From contig NZ_MPVN01000001.1 of the NCBI RefSeq assembly GCF_001955535.1, forward strand, positions 2,046,001-2,110,000: a DNA stretch of 64,000 nucleotides. Direction: 5' to 3'. This DNA comes from Paenibacillus sp. FSL H7-0326 (lineage in GTDB: Bacteria; Bacillota; Bacilli; Paenibacillales; Paenibacillaceae). The position numbers were made by a program, and so were the translations under genes. This document shows, in pieces, positions 55,074-64,000 of this stretch. Every line of letters begins with the position of its first letter. Position 1 is the first letter of the stretch. The notes under the pieces were generated by a model. The model ran no database searches. It was given only the letters and a program-made list of their open reading frames with translations, and had not been told where the DNA came from.

Positions 55074-56474
55074 TTAAATCAGCTTCCGGCTGTACCACTT
55101 CTCGCCCCGGAACCTGAGCCAGAAGATAAGGCCCCGTACGCCCCATTCAACCACCATCGCGATCCACACGCCCATGATACCGTAGCCTAGCGTAATGCCA
55201 AGCACATAGCCAAGAGCGATGCGCAGCAGCCACATGGATAGAAGTGATGTCATGGATGTAAAATTGGAATCCCCTGCCGCACGAAGCGCAGAAGGTAGAA
55301 TAAAGCTTGTAGACCACAGAAATGGCTGCGCAATAGCAATCAGCAGCGTCAGGCCGAATATAATCGGCACAATCTCCTCAGGCGGCGAGAACAGCTGCAC
55401 CACAAACGGGAACAACGGCAGCAAGATGGCTGCAATGACAACGAAGAAGATGCTCGACAGCCAGAGCAAAGATCTAATAAATTTGCGGGCATCCTCAGTA
55501 TTCTTGTTGCCGATACATTGCCCGACGATCGTGACGATCGCGATGCTCAGCGCGCTGCCGCCGATCTGGAACACAAGTGATATCGAGCCGGCAATGGCAT
55601 TCGCTGTAATGGCGAACGTCCCGAGCTGAACAATAAAGGTCTGCGTTAGCAGCTTCCCACCATTGAAGAACATCTGCTCTGCGGCGAACGGAATGCCGAC
55701 GGTCATAATTTTCTTAAGAATGGAAAAATTAAGCTTCAATAAGTTCTTGATACGGAACAGCAAGGACTGATTGATCTTCACGAGATAATACAGCGAGGCT
55801 GCTGCCCCGATCACTCTTGCCGTCAGCATGGATATAATGAGGCCCATTACACCCATATCCAGCACGGTGATGAACAGAATGTTCAGCCCGAGAAAGGTCA
55901 GGTTCATGATGAGCGATAGAATAAGACACGGTCTTGTCTCCGCCACACCTCGCAGCACGCCGGTAACTGCCTGAAATATGGCTATGAAAGGATAGGACAA
56001 GCAGCTTCCGATCAGGTACAGCCTCGCATTATCAAATACAGCGGCTTCTGCTCCGCCAAATAACAGATTTAAGATGGGCGTATGAAAAGCGATCACGAGC
56101 ACACATAGGAATATGGAAAGAATAGCGACAGCGGATATAGCCTGTGATGCGGATTTGGCTGCCATCTGGGAATTGCCGCTGCCCTTGTACTGGGCAACAA
56201 TGACGGTTCCTCCCGTCGCAACGGCGACAAATACGTTAATGAGGAAAATATTCAGGGAATCGACCATGCTCACCGCACTGACGGCAGCGACTCCAGAGGA
56301 GCTGATCATGGCCGTATTTAACAGACTCATCAAAATAATAAAAGCTTGATCCACAAATATCGGAATAATAATCGCGATCATTTGCTTATAATCAAGCGTG
56401 TTACCAGTAAAATATTTATTCAGCAAGCCTGCTGAGGTCGATTTGGGTCGTATATAGGGTTCGGGTGAATTCAA
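55074..56474 (-). CDS. MATE family efflux transporter
   Basis: 466 residues, 12 membrane helices in two homologous bundles. Motifs are IIIPIFVDQAFIILMSLLNTAMIS in helix 1, GGTVIVAQYKGSGN, and ALSIAIVTIVGQCIGNKN in the second half. It exports drugs or metabolites against Na+ or H+. The start appears to be TTG 56474 (MNSPEPYIRPKSTS) with AGATGATGAG upstream, and no ATG is near. It is divergent from the TetR gene, but the TetR-type operator lies at the far side of the intergenic region. Confidence 0.88.
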   Translation of the reverse strand: MNSPEPYIRPKSTSAGLLNKYFTGNTLDYKQMIAIIIPIFVDQAFIILMSLLNTAMISSSGVAAVSAVSMVDSLNIFLINVFVAVATGGTVIVAQYKGSGNSQMAAKSASQAISAVAILSIFLCVLVIAFHTPILNLLFGGAEAAVFDNARLYLIGSCLSYPFIAIFQAVTGVLRGVAETRPCLILSLIMNLTFLGLNILFITVLDMGVMGLIISMLTARVIGAAASLYYLVKINQSLLFRIKNLLKLNFSILKKIMTVGIPFAAEQMFFNGGKLLTQTFIVQLGTFAITANAIAGSISLVFQIGGSALSIAIVTIVGQCIGNKNTEDARKFIRSLLWLSSIFFVVIAAILLPLFPFVVQLFSPPEEIVPIIFGLTLLIAIAQPFLWSTSFILPSALRAAGDSNFTSMTSLLSMWLLRIALGYVLGITLGYGIMGVWIAMVVEWGVRGLIFWLRFRGEKWYSRKLI

Positions 56475-56670
56475 AGCTCATCATCTCTTTTTCAGTGTAT
56501 TAGAATCAATTGCCACACTATTATAGCACCTTCACAGCTCTTGCATAGTGATAACGGTCCTTTTTCTCATTTAATCTTTCTGATTGAATCAATTAATGGA
56601 ATGAAGGAAATATAAATTGATTCTTGTAAATCGGTTTCCACTCCTCTATACTAATACCATCATCTTAATA

Positions 56671-56685
56671 GTAAACAGGTGTTCA
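56671..56685. promoter_or_regulatory. TetR-family operator in front of the TetR gene
   Basis: GTAAACAGGTGTTCA is an inverted repeat of TGAACA/TGTTTAC type ending three bases before the TetR start. It has the same half-sites as the site at 57334-57348. Confidence 0.7.
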
Positions 56686-56688
56686 TTA

Positions 56689-57303
56689 ATGCAAACATTA
56701 AAAGAAGAGATCAAAGACCGCATTCTTGCCGCGGCCCTCTCTGAATTCGAGCAGTATGGCTATGCTCAATCCTCGATGCGGCGAATCGCCAGCTCGGCAG
56801 GTATTACCACTGGTAATATATATCGGTATTTTAAGAATAAAGACGACCTCTTTCATGCTGTGCTTGAACCGACCTACGTCCAGTTCATCAAGTATACGAT
56901 GGATATTAAGAAAGCCATTGATGGTACAAATACAATTGATGCGTTTGAAACACTCAACTGTATTCAGCTCGTAGACGATACGATCGTCGAACTGCTGAAG
57001 GAGTCGAGCATTGAGATCAAAATCTTGCTGACCCTAAGCCAGGGTTCTGCCTATGAACAGGCCAAGCAGGATTTGATCGAGATTGTTGCACAGATCCTGG
57101 AGAAGGTCATGCTGATTGCAAAGGACATTCCGGCCCTGCATGACCCGAAGGATCCATTGTCTATTCAGATGTTTGCGACGACGCTGATCGAAGGCATATG
57201 CATCATTCTGCGTGATTATGAGGACGGCAGCACCATCAAATACCTGGTAGATGAACAACTGTACGTATTCGGGGAAGGATTCGCGAAAAAATTAAACCGG
57301 TGA
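56689..57303 (+). CDS. TetR/AcrR family transcriptional repressor
   Basis: 204 residues from ATG 56689; the frame is open from 56617 but that part lacks an RBS. The N-terminal HTH is KDRILAAALSEFEQYGYAQSSMRRIASSAGITTGNIYRYFKNKDDLF (8-54), with a helical ligand-binding domain after it. The operator at 56671-56685 overlaps its RBS region, so it represses itself. The same site precedes the MMPL gene, which starts 78 bases after its stop. The inducer is probably a hydrophobic substrate of that exporter. Confidence 0.92.
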   Translation: MQTLKEEIKDRILAAALSEFEQYGYAQSSMRRIASSAGITTGNIYRYFKNKDDLFHAVLEPTYVQFIKYTMDIKKAIDGTNTIDAFETLNCIQLVDDTIVELLKESSIEIKILLTLSQGSAYEQAKQDLIEIVAQILEKVMLIAKDIPALHDPKDPLSIQMFATTLIEGICIILRDYEDGSTIKYLVDEQLYVFGEGFAKKLNR

Positions 57304-57333
57304 TGTCATCATTGGTTTTTTTTGCTCGTAAAA

Positions 57334-57348
57334 TGAACATGTGTTTAC
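57334..57348. promoter_or_regulatory. TetR-family operator in front of the MMPL gene
   Basis: TGAACATGTGTTTAC is an inverted repeat, and on the opposite strand matches the site at 56671-56685 except for central bases. It lies between the TetR stop and the MMPL start. Confidence 0.7.
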
Positions 57349-57381
57349 TAATCTATCTATAGAAAAAAGGAGTCAGAGAGA

Positions 57382-60300
57382 ATGCAAAGAATCGTCAAAT
57401 GGCGGGTGCTCATTCTAGTTGTGTGGCTGGCACTGGCAGGTCTATTGACCGTATTTCAGCCCGATGTGAATGCCATTCTGCATGAGAGAGGACAGGATCC
57501 GCTGACAGAGGACAGTCCTTCCAAAGTCGCCAGCGAAATGCTGAAAAAGATTGACGGCGATAAGGGAACGAGCAATATTATTGTTTTTCATAACGAAAAC
57601 AAATTATCAGACACCGAGCTTACAGACATTGAAACCGGCATTAACAACATCCGTGATAACATGTCTGGCCTTGGCATTACCGAGCTCCTGGATCCGTTTG
57701 GAACACCGGAAGCGAAGTCCTCGCTCATCTCGGAGAACGAAACCACACTTATGGTCAGCTTCAGCATTGATAAGGGCGACCGTGAGGTGAAGGACATCAA
57801 GCAGGAGCTTGAATCCGAGCTGTCCGGCGTGGATACGGATTTCTACTTAAGCGGTGAAGATTTCATTCAGAACGACTACCTGGAAGCAACGATGATCGGG
57901 GTAGAAAAAAGTGCAGCCCTGACCGTCGCATTTATTCTCATCGTCCTCATTGTGATGTTCCGGTCTGCACTGATTCCGTTCATCTCTCTGCTGACCGTCG
58001 GGATTACTTATCTCGTCTCGATGGGAATCGCGGCGCAGATTATCGACAAGCTCGATTTCCCGGTGACCAGTGTAACGCAGATGCTGCTTGTTCTTATCCT
58101 CTTTGGGATTGGAACGGACTACAACATTCTCTTGTTTAATCGTTTTAAAGAAGAACTGTCACATGGGGCAGGCGTCGATGAGGCGATATCGACAACGTAT
58201 CGTACAGCAGGCAAGACGATTTTTTACAGTACGCTTACGGTGTTCATTGCCTTCGCGGCACTCAGCTTCTCCAACTTTGGTATTTACCAATCTGCCAATG
58301 TCGTAGCGATCGGTACCGTGATTTTGATCGCTCAAATTTATACATTAACACCGTTCTTCATGAAGACGCTAGGACCAAAGCTGTTCTGGCCTTCGAAGCA
58401 GGATACAGGTCATAAGGACAGCAAGTTCTGGGGCAAGCTGACGTCCATTTCCGTACGTTTTCCGGTCCTTACGACCGTTCTCATCATTCTCGTGATGATC
58501 CCTGTGCTGATGTTCAGCAAGCAGACCTTGTCGTTTGACCAGCTGAAAGAGCTTGGCAATGGCTATCCATCAACCAAAGGCTTCAGCCTTGTTGCTGACA
58601 ATTTCAGCAAAGGTCAGGCGCTGCCAACCAATGTCGTCATTGAATCGGATGAGCCGATGGATAACAACGAAGCGCTCGCTGCGCTGGATCAGGTCACGAA
58701 TACTTTGAAGAGTCTACCGGGTGTAGAACAGGTATCCAGCGTGACACAGCCTCAATTTGAACCGATCGAGGACTTCTATGTTTCGAGTCAAGCCGAAACC
58801 ATTACGGGAGGGATTTCAGCCTCCAAAGACGGAGTAGACCAGATCAGGGATGGTCTGAATCAGATGGAAGAAGGCTTGTCTACGCCTGACTTCTCTCAGG
58901 TCGATGAGCTTGTATCCGGATCAAGCGAGATTGAGTCCGGCTACCGCCAGCTGACTGATGCAGTAGGACAGCTTGGAAGCGGGCTTGATGAAGGCGCCGC
59001 TGGTGCTGACGGTCTTGCCGCAGGTATTGCGGAGATCAAGAATGGACTCGGTGCCATCGTATCCAGTACTGGTGAGCTGTCGAGTGGACTGACGGAGATT
59101 CACAGCCAGTACGAAGCCCTTCGCAGCGGATATACTGCACTCTCGGAGCAGCTTCCAGGCATTCAAACCGGTATGGCAGGCATCAATACTTTAGTCTCGG
59201 CTCTTGGCGACAGTCACACGGAACTGCAGCAAGACGAGACATACAATCAGCTCAAAGCCCAAGGCGCTGCGCTCGAAGGCGGACTTGCTCAGATTACAGG
59301 CGGGTTAAATGAATTGAATGAGAATTACGGCAAGCTGAACAGCGGCTTCGATACCGCTGCAGGCGGCTTGTCTCAAGTGAACAGCGGCCAAGAGCAAATT
59401 CTGGCTGGCCTGAATGAATTGGAGCAAGGAGCGAAGCAGCTCTCTTCCGGTCTATCCGAAGGTGCTGACGGCTCATCTGTCATTACATCAAACATGGATC
59501 AGCTGAATGATGCGCTTGCTCAGGTCAATGCGGGACAACAAGAGCTCACCAGCGGATTATCCCAGCTGTCAAACGGTATGGGCAGCCTGAAGGACGGCCT
59601 TGGTCAGAGCGGCAATGGTCTTAGCGACATTTCCGAAGGTCTTGATCAGACAGGTGACTTCTTGTCGCAATACGAATCGGCGAAGACCTTCTTCATTCCG
59701 AAGGAAGCCTTGGAAGCAGAAGAATTCAAGACATCACTCGATACTTTCATGTCCGATGACCGCAAGGTCACGAAGATGATGGTTATTCTCAAGGAAGACC
59801 CTTATTCTATGGGAGCAATGGACACGATTGAGGACATTAACGAAACACTGGCTGCAAGTCTTAAGGGTACGGTGCTTGACGGGGCTGCTTATGGGGCTGC
59901 CGGACCAAGCTCCTTCACTTATGACACGAACAAGGCACAGCTTGAGTCCTTCAACAGTACAGCCATTCTCGTTATTCTCGGGGTATTTATCGTACTGCTG
60001 TTCGTCATTAGATCACTGCTGCCATCCATCTACATTATTTTGGCGCTGATTGCTTCCTATTACACGGCCATGGCTGCAACGAATTTTGTAACGTATCAGA
60101 TCTTGGGGGCTGACGGGGTATCCTCTTTCGTTCCATTCTTCTCCTTCATCATCATCGTCGCCGTCGGCGTCGATTACAGCATCTTCTTCATGATGCGCTA
60201 TAAGGAGTATGGAGATCTTAACCCGACTGCAGCACTTGTTCAGTCCGCGAAAAATATCGGCGGAGTCATCATCTCGGCGATGATTATTCTCGGCGGTACG

Positions 60301-60492
60301 TTCGCTACACTGATCCCATCCGGACTTGTTCTGCTGATTGAGCTGGCAACGGCCGTAATGGCCGGACTGATCGTGCTGTGCTTCATTCTTCTGCCTATGC
60401 TTGTACCGGCACTCATTGTGCTGCCACAGAAATGGGGTAAGAAAAATAAAGCTGCTGCTGATCAAGTATCCCATCAAACGTTTGATTCATAA
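57382..60492 (+). CDS. MMPL/RND family exporter
   Basis: 1036 residues, two blocks of six membrane helices. The first block has GIGTDYNILLFNRFKEEL (D and Y of the proton relay), and the second VGVDYSIFFMMRYKEYGD. The large second extracellular loop (about residues 470-770) is built of repeated L-x-x-G-L-x-x-(M/L)-x-x-G units, probably a long helical stalk. This is the YdfJ/YdgH type of MMPL proteins, which export lipids or hydrophobic compounds. AAAAGGAG precedes ATG 57382. Controlled by the upstream TetR gene through a shared operator. Confidence 0.92.
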   Translation: MQRIVKWRVLILVVWLALAGLLTVFQPDVNAILHERGQDPLTEDSPSKVASEMLKKIDGDKGTSNIIVFHNENKLSDTELTDIETGINNIRDNMSGLGITELLDPFGTPEAKSSLISENETTLMVSFSIDKGDREVKDIKQELESELSGVDTDFYLSGEDFIQNDYLEATMIGVEKSAALTVAFILIVLIVMFRSALIPFISLLTVGITYLVSMGIAAQIIDKLDFPVTSVTQMLLVLILFGIGTDYNILLFNRFKEELSHGAGVDEAISTTYRTAGKTIFYSTLTVFIAFAALSFSNFGIYQSANVVAIGTVILIAQIYTLTPFFMKTLGPKLFWPSKQDTGHKDSKFWGKLTSISVRFPVLTTVLIILVMIPVLMFSKQTLSFDQLKELGNGYPSTKGFSLVADNFSKGQALPTNVVIESDEPMDNNEALAALDQVTNTLKSLPGVEQVSSVTQPQFEPIEDFYVSSQAETITGGISASKDGVDQIRDGLNQMEEGLSTPDFSQVDELVSGSSEIESGYRQLTDAVGQLGSGLDEGAAGADGLAAGIAEIKNGLGAIVSSTGELSSGLTEIHSQYEALRSGYTALSEQLPGIQTGMAGINTLVSALGDSHTELQQDETYNQLKAQGAALEGGLAQITGGLNELNENYGKLNSGFDTAAGGLSQVNSGQEQILAGLNELEQGAKQLSSGLSEGADGSSVITSNMDQLNDALAQVNAGQQELTSGLSQLSNGMGSLKDGLGQSGNGLSDISEGLDQTGDFLSQYESAKTFFIPKEALEAEEFKTSLDTFMSDDRKVTKMMVILKEDPYSMGAMDTIEDINETLAASLKGTVLDGAAYGAAGPSSFTYDTNKAQLESFNSTAILVILGVFIVLLFVIRSLLPSIYIILALIASYYTAMAATNFVTYQILGADGVSSFVPFFSFIIIVAVGVDYSIFFMMRYKEYGDLNPTAALVQSAKNIGGVIISAMIILGGTFATLIPSGLVLLIELATAVMAGLIVLCFILLPMLVPALIVLPQKWGKKNKAAADQVSHQTFDS

Positions 60493-60531
60493 GGATTGCT
60501 GAATCATACCAGTAGGATAATCGTAACCAAA

Positions 60532-60572
60532 AAACAACCCCGATTCTTCATGGATAAGAATCGGGGTTGTTT
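60532..60572. terminator. Bidirectional terminator
   Basis: 17-bp perfect arms 60532-60548 and 60556-60572 (core CAACCCCGATTCTT) with a 7-base loop between the convergent MMPL and nucleoside-transporter genes. Confidence 0.9.
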
Positions 60573-60613
60573 ATGTCTATATGCTAGCCTTGCGCTGCAA
60601 TCCTATCTGCCTG

Positions 60614-61795
60614 TTACACAAACAGACCGGCGATGATACTTGTAATAATGGATGCAAGTGTCGCAACAAGCAGTACCTTGAGGCCAAATTTGGCAACCAC
60701 GGCTGCTTTTTCACCACTGATCGCTTGAATCGATCCACTAATAATTCCGATGGAGCTGAAATTCGCGAATGACACCAGGAAAGTAGATACGATCGCAACC
60801 GTCTTGGGACTAAGCTGCTCGATCAGCGGCTGAAACTCGAGCATGGCTACAAATTCATTCGTCGCCAGCTTCATTCCCATAATGGAGCCCGCCGTTACCA
60901 TTTCACTTGCCGGAATTCCCATAATCCAAGCAACAGGACTAAAGATGTAGCCTAAAATCTGTGTAAATGAGATACCGAATATTCCGCTGAGTGCCCCGTC
61001 CAGCAAAGCAATTAGACCGACGTATGCAATCAGCATCGCACCTACAATGAGGGCAACTCTACCACCATCCAGTGCACCCGCCGAAATGGCCTCGAAGATC
61101 GATTTGGTCTGGGAGACTTCCCGTACATCAATCTTCTCATCCTCACTCGGCTTCGAAGGAGCGACCATCGTTGCTATGATCAGGGCAGACATCGCGTTCA
61201 AGATCATGGCTACAAGGACATATTGAGGCGGAATCATCGTCATATATGATCCCATGATGGATGCGGACACCGAACCCATGGCAGAGGCACATACAACAAA
61301 CAGTTTGTTATCATTCATCTTCTGCAGATGATGCTTGATTGCAATCAGTGACTCGGATTGACCGAAGAAGATCGAGTTCACTGCATTAAAGGTAAGTACA
61401 TTCGACAGTCCCGTAATCTTCGCAAGGGCCCCTCCGATATACTTGATTGCCAGCGGCAGCACCCGAATATGTGTCAGTATGGACAACAGCGTTGCCGTAA
61501 AGATAATGAGCAGCAGCACGTTGATAAAGAACACGCTTGCTTCTGGCGGAGCCCATCCCCCAACGACAAATTCAATTCCTTGATATCCGTAGGACAGCAC
61601 CTTCGTTACAAAATTCGATACCGTCTCGACAATGCCCACACCAATGCTCGTCTTGAACATAAATAGGGCAAGCAATATTTGAAGAACGAACAGCACTCCA
61701 ATGGCTTTGAAGTTGATATTCTTCTTATCGTTACTAAGCAGGAATCCAAGTCCCAGGGTCAGTACAAGCCCAAGAATTCCAATTACAATTGACAT
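60614..61795 (-). CDS. Concentrative nucleoside transporter (NupC/CNT family)
   Basis: About 393 residues with ten or so membrane segments. CNT motifs include GLSNVLTFNAVNSIFFGQSESLIAIKHHL (nucleoside-binding Q/S-E-S), MGSVSASIMGSYMTMIPP and SMGMKLATNEFVAMLEF. It imports nucleosides with Na+ or H+. The frame opens at 61843. Likely starts are ATG 61804 or 61795, downstream of AAAGGGAG; 61795 (MSIVIGILGLV) fits the family better, 61804 is closer to the SD. Single gene. Confidence 0.9.
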   Translation of the reverse strand: MSIVIGILGLVLTLGLGFLLSNDKKNINFKAIGVLFVLQILLALFMFKTSIGVGIVETVSNFVTKVLSYGYQGIEFVVGGWAPPEASVFFINVLLLIIFTATLLSILTHIRVLPLAIKYIGGALAKITGLSNVLTFNAVNSIFFGQSESLIAIKHHLQKMNDNKLFVVCASAMGSVSASIMGSYMTMIPPQYVLVAMILNAMSALIIATMVAPSKPSEDEKIDVREVSQTKSIFEAISAGALDGGRVALIVGAMLIAYVGLIALLDGALSGIFGISFTQILGYIFSPVAWIMGIPASEMVTAGSIMGMKLATNEFVAMLEFQPLIEQLSPKTVAIVSTFLVSFANFSSIGIISGSIQAISGEKAAVVAKFGLKVLLVATLASIITSIIAGLFV

Positions 61796-62056
61796 CACAC
61801 ACATAAACTCCCTTTTACTTATGATTAATGCGCATTTACGCAAAATTGCGCGCCTTGTCTACATTACACAGTTGCGTAACCTATTGCAAGTCAGCTTTTT
61901 CCTCTGGCGAAAGCCAGTCCTGTTTTGCGCATATACTCCGAACTTCTATTTATAAAAGCAATTTCTTAAACTTTACCCCTTTTTGCAACGTTTATTCATA
62001 TAATGGAAAATAAGCGTTACTATTACTCCCAAGTCATAGTAAAGGAAAGGATACTG

Positions 62057-62527
62057 ATGAAAATGAAGAGTAAACGGTTCAAACTGATCGCAGGCTTCAC
62101 CCTATCCGCCCTGTTGACAGCCGCTGTACTATGGCGAATTCTGTCACTGCATTATGCCTCGTTCGATGAACTGGTACTGGATTACGTCAAAGAAACAGAT
62201 ACATATTATATGATTGATATTACCAAGCGAACCGAGGACTATGAGGATTGGGAACGTGTTGAGATTATAGATCCATCAGAGATTCAGGGGCTCATCTCTC
62301 ATTTCTCCAAGATGAAATTGGAATCATCCCGTGACGGCGGCCTCCCATGGGAATACTATACTGTCCGGATCCAGCTGAAGACCGGAGCCCATTTTGATAT
62401 GCACCTCTATAATGATCAATATATTCGCATCGAAAATTCACGCAGACCAAGGGATAAATATAACGGAGGCGAATTTAAAATTTCTAACGGATTTGATACC
62501 GCGATTCTGGAACAATATTTCAAGTAG
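62057..62527 (+). CDS. Hypothetical protein with N-terminal membrane anchor
   Basis: 156 residues from ATG 62057 (AAAGGA upstream); the frame from 62003 has no RBS. A basic start (MKMKSKRFK) and one hydrophobic segment (LIAGFTLSALLTAAVLW) are followed by an acidic extracytoplasmic domain with ERVEIIDPSEIQGLISHFSKMKLES and RIENSRRPRDKYNGGEFKI. It could be an exported or anchored protein. Family not recognised. Confidence 0.7.
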   Translation: MKMKSKRFKLIAGFTLSALLTAAVLWRILSLHYASFDELVLDYVKETDTYYMIDITKRTEDYEDWERVEIIDPSEIQGLISHFSKMKLESSRDGGLPWEYYTVRIQLKTGAHFDMHLYNDQYIRIENSRRPRDKYNGGEFKISNGFDTAILEQYFK

Positions 62528-62633
62528 CATGCAATGGAATTAAGGAGAACCCATTTAGATGTTTAAGAATGACGAGAGAACTGGTTACAATCTTCGATAT
62601 ATCAACTAAGAAGTGATGTAAGGAGGTTACCAA

Positions 62634-62810
62634 ATGTTTTACTATGATGTACGTTGCTATAATTGTAAGAATACATTCAGGGTATACGAAGGTTCACAAA
62701 AATATAAACAAGCTAAGGAAAGAAAGGATAAGCTTTTTTGTTGCGAAGATTGTGCTGATAAAATACGCATTGAAGCAATCATGAATTTTATGCGCGAAAT
62801 GAATCGTTAG
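62634..62810 (+). CDS. Small zinc-ribbon protein, 58 residues (YlaI/DUF2197-like)
   Basis: It begins MFYYDVRCYNCKNTFRVYEG. C8-x2-C11 and the C-x2-C of CCEDC (37 and 40) form a four-cysteine zinc ribbon. The spacing and the following DKIRIEA resemble YlaI-type (DUF2197) small proteins. AAGGAGG lies seven bases before ATG 62634, a near-perfect RBS. A strong terminator follows 9 bases after the stop. The function is unknown. Confidence 0.75.
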   Translation: MFYYDVRCYNCKNTFRVYEGSQKYKQAKERKDKLFCCEDCADKIRIEAIMNFMREMNR

Positions 62811-62818
62811 TAATTTGG

Positions 62819-62871
62819 AAAAAAAAGAGTCTGGCCAACCGAATTAATCGTTAGCCCAGACTCTTTTTTTT
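62819..62871. terminator. Bidirectional terminator
   Basis: AAAAAAAAGAGTCTGG (62819-62834) pairs with CCAGACTCTTTTTTTT (62856-62871). It ends the small gene and faces the amidase gene. Confidence 0.88.
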
Positions 62872-62918
62872 CATTCCATCATTTTAGTTTAAGGGGAATC
62901 CTGAAAGCCAGACTACAT

Positions 62919-64000
62919 TTACAGCTGCAGCCCCATCGCTCTGTACATAAAGGCGGCAAATTCACCGCGCGTAACGGTATCCTGTGGTCTATAATTGTCC
63001 AGCTCGACCGTTATTCCGTGCTGAGCCAGGATCATAACATCCTCTTTGTGTGCGGTCTTCACATTCGTCATCACTACCGTGTGCGGACTGTTGGACAGCT
63101 TGGGCAGATCAAAGGCTCTTACCAATACAGACGCCATCTGTTCTCTCGTCAGTGACTGCCCACCCATAAACAAATCTGATCCGCCTAGGAGAATTCCTTC
63201 ACGGTATACTGCAGCTATTACCCCCGCATACTCATCCTCGGATGAAATATCCTCAAAGCCATCAAGTAGGGTACCCGCATTGTCCGGAATATTCAGATGC
63301 AAGCCCTTTGCTATAATATCAGCTGTTTCCGCACGGCTAATCGGCTCATTCGGCAGAAATTCGGATTGATCCGCATCGATCGCTCCGGCAGCTGCCAATG
63401 ACATCACAGCAGGGAAATAGGGGCTATTGGGTTTAACATCGGTATAATCTGCAGACTTCTCAATTAATACGGGCTGCTCCCGATGATGGGTTGCCTGTTC
63501 GTAATCATATGCCATTGCAATAAGCTCGGCTTCTCCCCACATCTCTCCAAAGAACGCGAGGCCAAAGGGTGAGCCATTCTCGTAATAGCCTGCAGGCACC
63601 GTAATTAATGGCAGGCCGCTGATATTAATCTCGGGCACCGTTGTCGCGCCAATATCGCCTTCGCCCAGCTTCGGAATCCGGTTAGACATTTGTGGATACA
63701 CAAACCCATCCAGATCATGCTCTTCCATGACACTGTCCAAGATTCGCAGATACTCTTCTCTAACTTCATTGAACTCCGTTAAATCTGGCGTCTTCTTCGC
63801 GTCGGTAATTGCCGTATCGATATCCTCAAATCTTCCTTCCATAAAACTGAGCGGTCCGCCTTTGACCCAAGGAAGCTCACCGGCTTCTTCAAATACACGC
63901 GGAATGGACAAGGAGTCATCTTCGGGATTCAAGTTCTTCAAATAGCTCTCCAGATCGTAGAAGAACGTCTCCATACCGACATTTCCCGTCTTCTTCACAT
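62919..64000 (-). CDS. SLH-anchored amidase, C-terminal part
   Basis: The frame stays open to the window edge, so the 5' part is missing; a GTG at 63998 is not a likely start. Visible residues 1-185 are the C-terminal half of an amidase-signature enzyme (DGFVYPQM, TTVPEINISGLPLITVPAGYYENGSPFGLAFFGE). They are followed by three S-layer homology repeats: FPAVMSLAAAGAIDADQSEFLPNEPISRAETADIIAKGL, a second around YAGVIAAVYREGILLGGSDLFMGGQSLTREQMASVLVRAF, and a last one ending in TVTRGEFAAFMYRAMGLQL. It would be exported and bound to cell-wall polymer, cutting an amide outside the cell. The Ser-Ser-Lys catalytic part lies outside the window. Confidence 0.85.
   Translation of the reverse strand, partial: VKKTGNVGMETFFYDLESYLKNLNPEDDSLSIPRVFEEAGELPWVKGGPLSFMEGRFEDIDTAITDAKKTPDLTEFNEVREEYLRILDSVMEEHDLDGFVYPQMSNRIPKLGEGDIGATTVPEINISGLPLITVPAGYYENGSPFGLAFFGEMWGEAELIAMAYDYEQATHHREQPVLIEKSADYTDVKPNSPYFPAVMSLAAAGAIDADQSEFLPNEPISRAETADIIAKGLHLNIPDNAGTLLDGFEDISSEDEYAGVIAAVYREGILLGGSDLFMGGQSLTREQMASVLVRAFDLPKLSNSPHTVVMTNVKTAHKEDVMILAQHGITVELDNYRPQDTVTRGEFAAFMYRAMGLQL

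Overview
The window looks like a chromosomal stretch from a spore-forming Bacillota, most likely Paenibacillus. Reasons: LplABC-type sugar ABC transporters, a BclA-like collagen glycoprotein, an SLH-anchored amidase, WXG100-type toxins, Shine-Dalgarno sites close to AAGGAGG, and moderate GC with AT-rich islands. No rRNA, tRNA, transposase or CRISPR array was seen.

Left part (1-19274) is mostly metabolic. A leftward locus holds a LacI regulator, two sugar permeases, a sugar-binding lipoprotein and a cytosolic GH30 glycosidase, with matching palindromes in front of the regulator and of the operon. Next come a complete oligopeptide ABC transporter (A-D-F-B-C), a 12-unit tandem array of 44-45 bp, a DUF1684/alpha-beta hydrolase pair, a dicarboxylate symporter, a DUF4256 protein and a double-GNAT acetyltransferase.

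Middle (19354-44256) is a defence and conflict island. First is a leftward polymorphic-toxin array. Three WXG100-type toxins share an almost identical N-terminal half and carry different C-terminal domains: a PD-(D/E)XK-like nuclease, an HExxGH metallopeptidase broken by a stop codon, and an unrecognised HELFE-containing domain. Each is followed by immunity-like genes. One immunity block is present twice, and the second copy is decaying. No type VII secretion machinery lies in the window. A 1593-residue single-chain Type ISP restriction-modification enzyme sits in opposite orientation inside the array, and 225-bp direct repeats flank that part. A Nudix hydrolase follows. Beyond it is a leftward set: WYL regulator, NERD-domain protein, Mrr-like endonuclease, McrB-like AAA+ protein and DUF2357 (McrC-like) protein.

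Right part (44500-64000) holds a DnaQ-like exonuclease, two tandem type I toxin-antitoxin loci with 27-residue toxins and antisense RNAs, an ABC-2 exporter, an ankyrin protein, a YhhN-family membrane protein, an SDR dehydrogenase, a broken phosphotransferase, a BclA-like collagen protein, a MATE transporter, a TetR regulator with an MMPL exporter that share an operator, a CNT nucleoside transporter, two small proteins and the 3' part of an SLH-anchored amidase.

The best candidates for new biology are the WYL-NERD-Mrr-McrB-DUF2357 set, the unassigned toxin/immunity families, the paired type I toxin loci, and the 44-bp array whose units each encode a 14-residue ORF joined to the next by TAATG.
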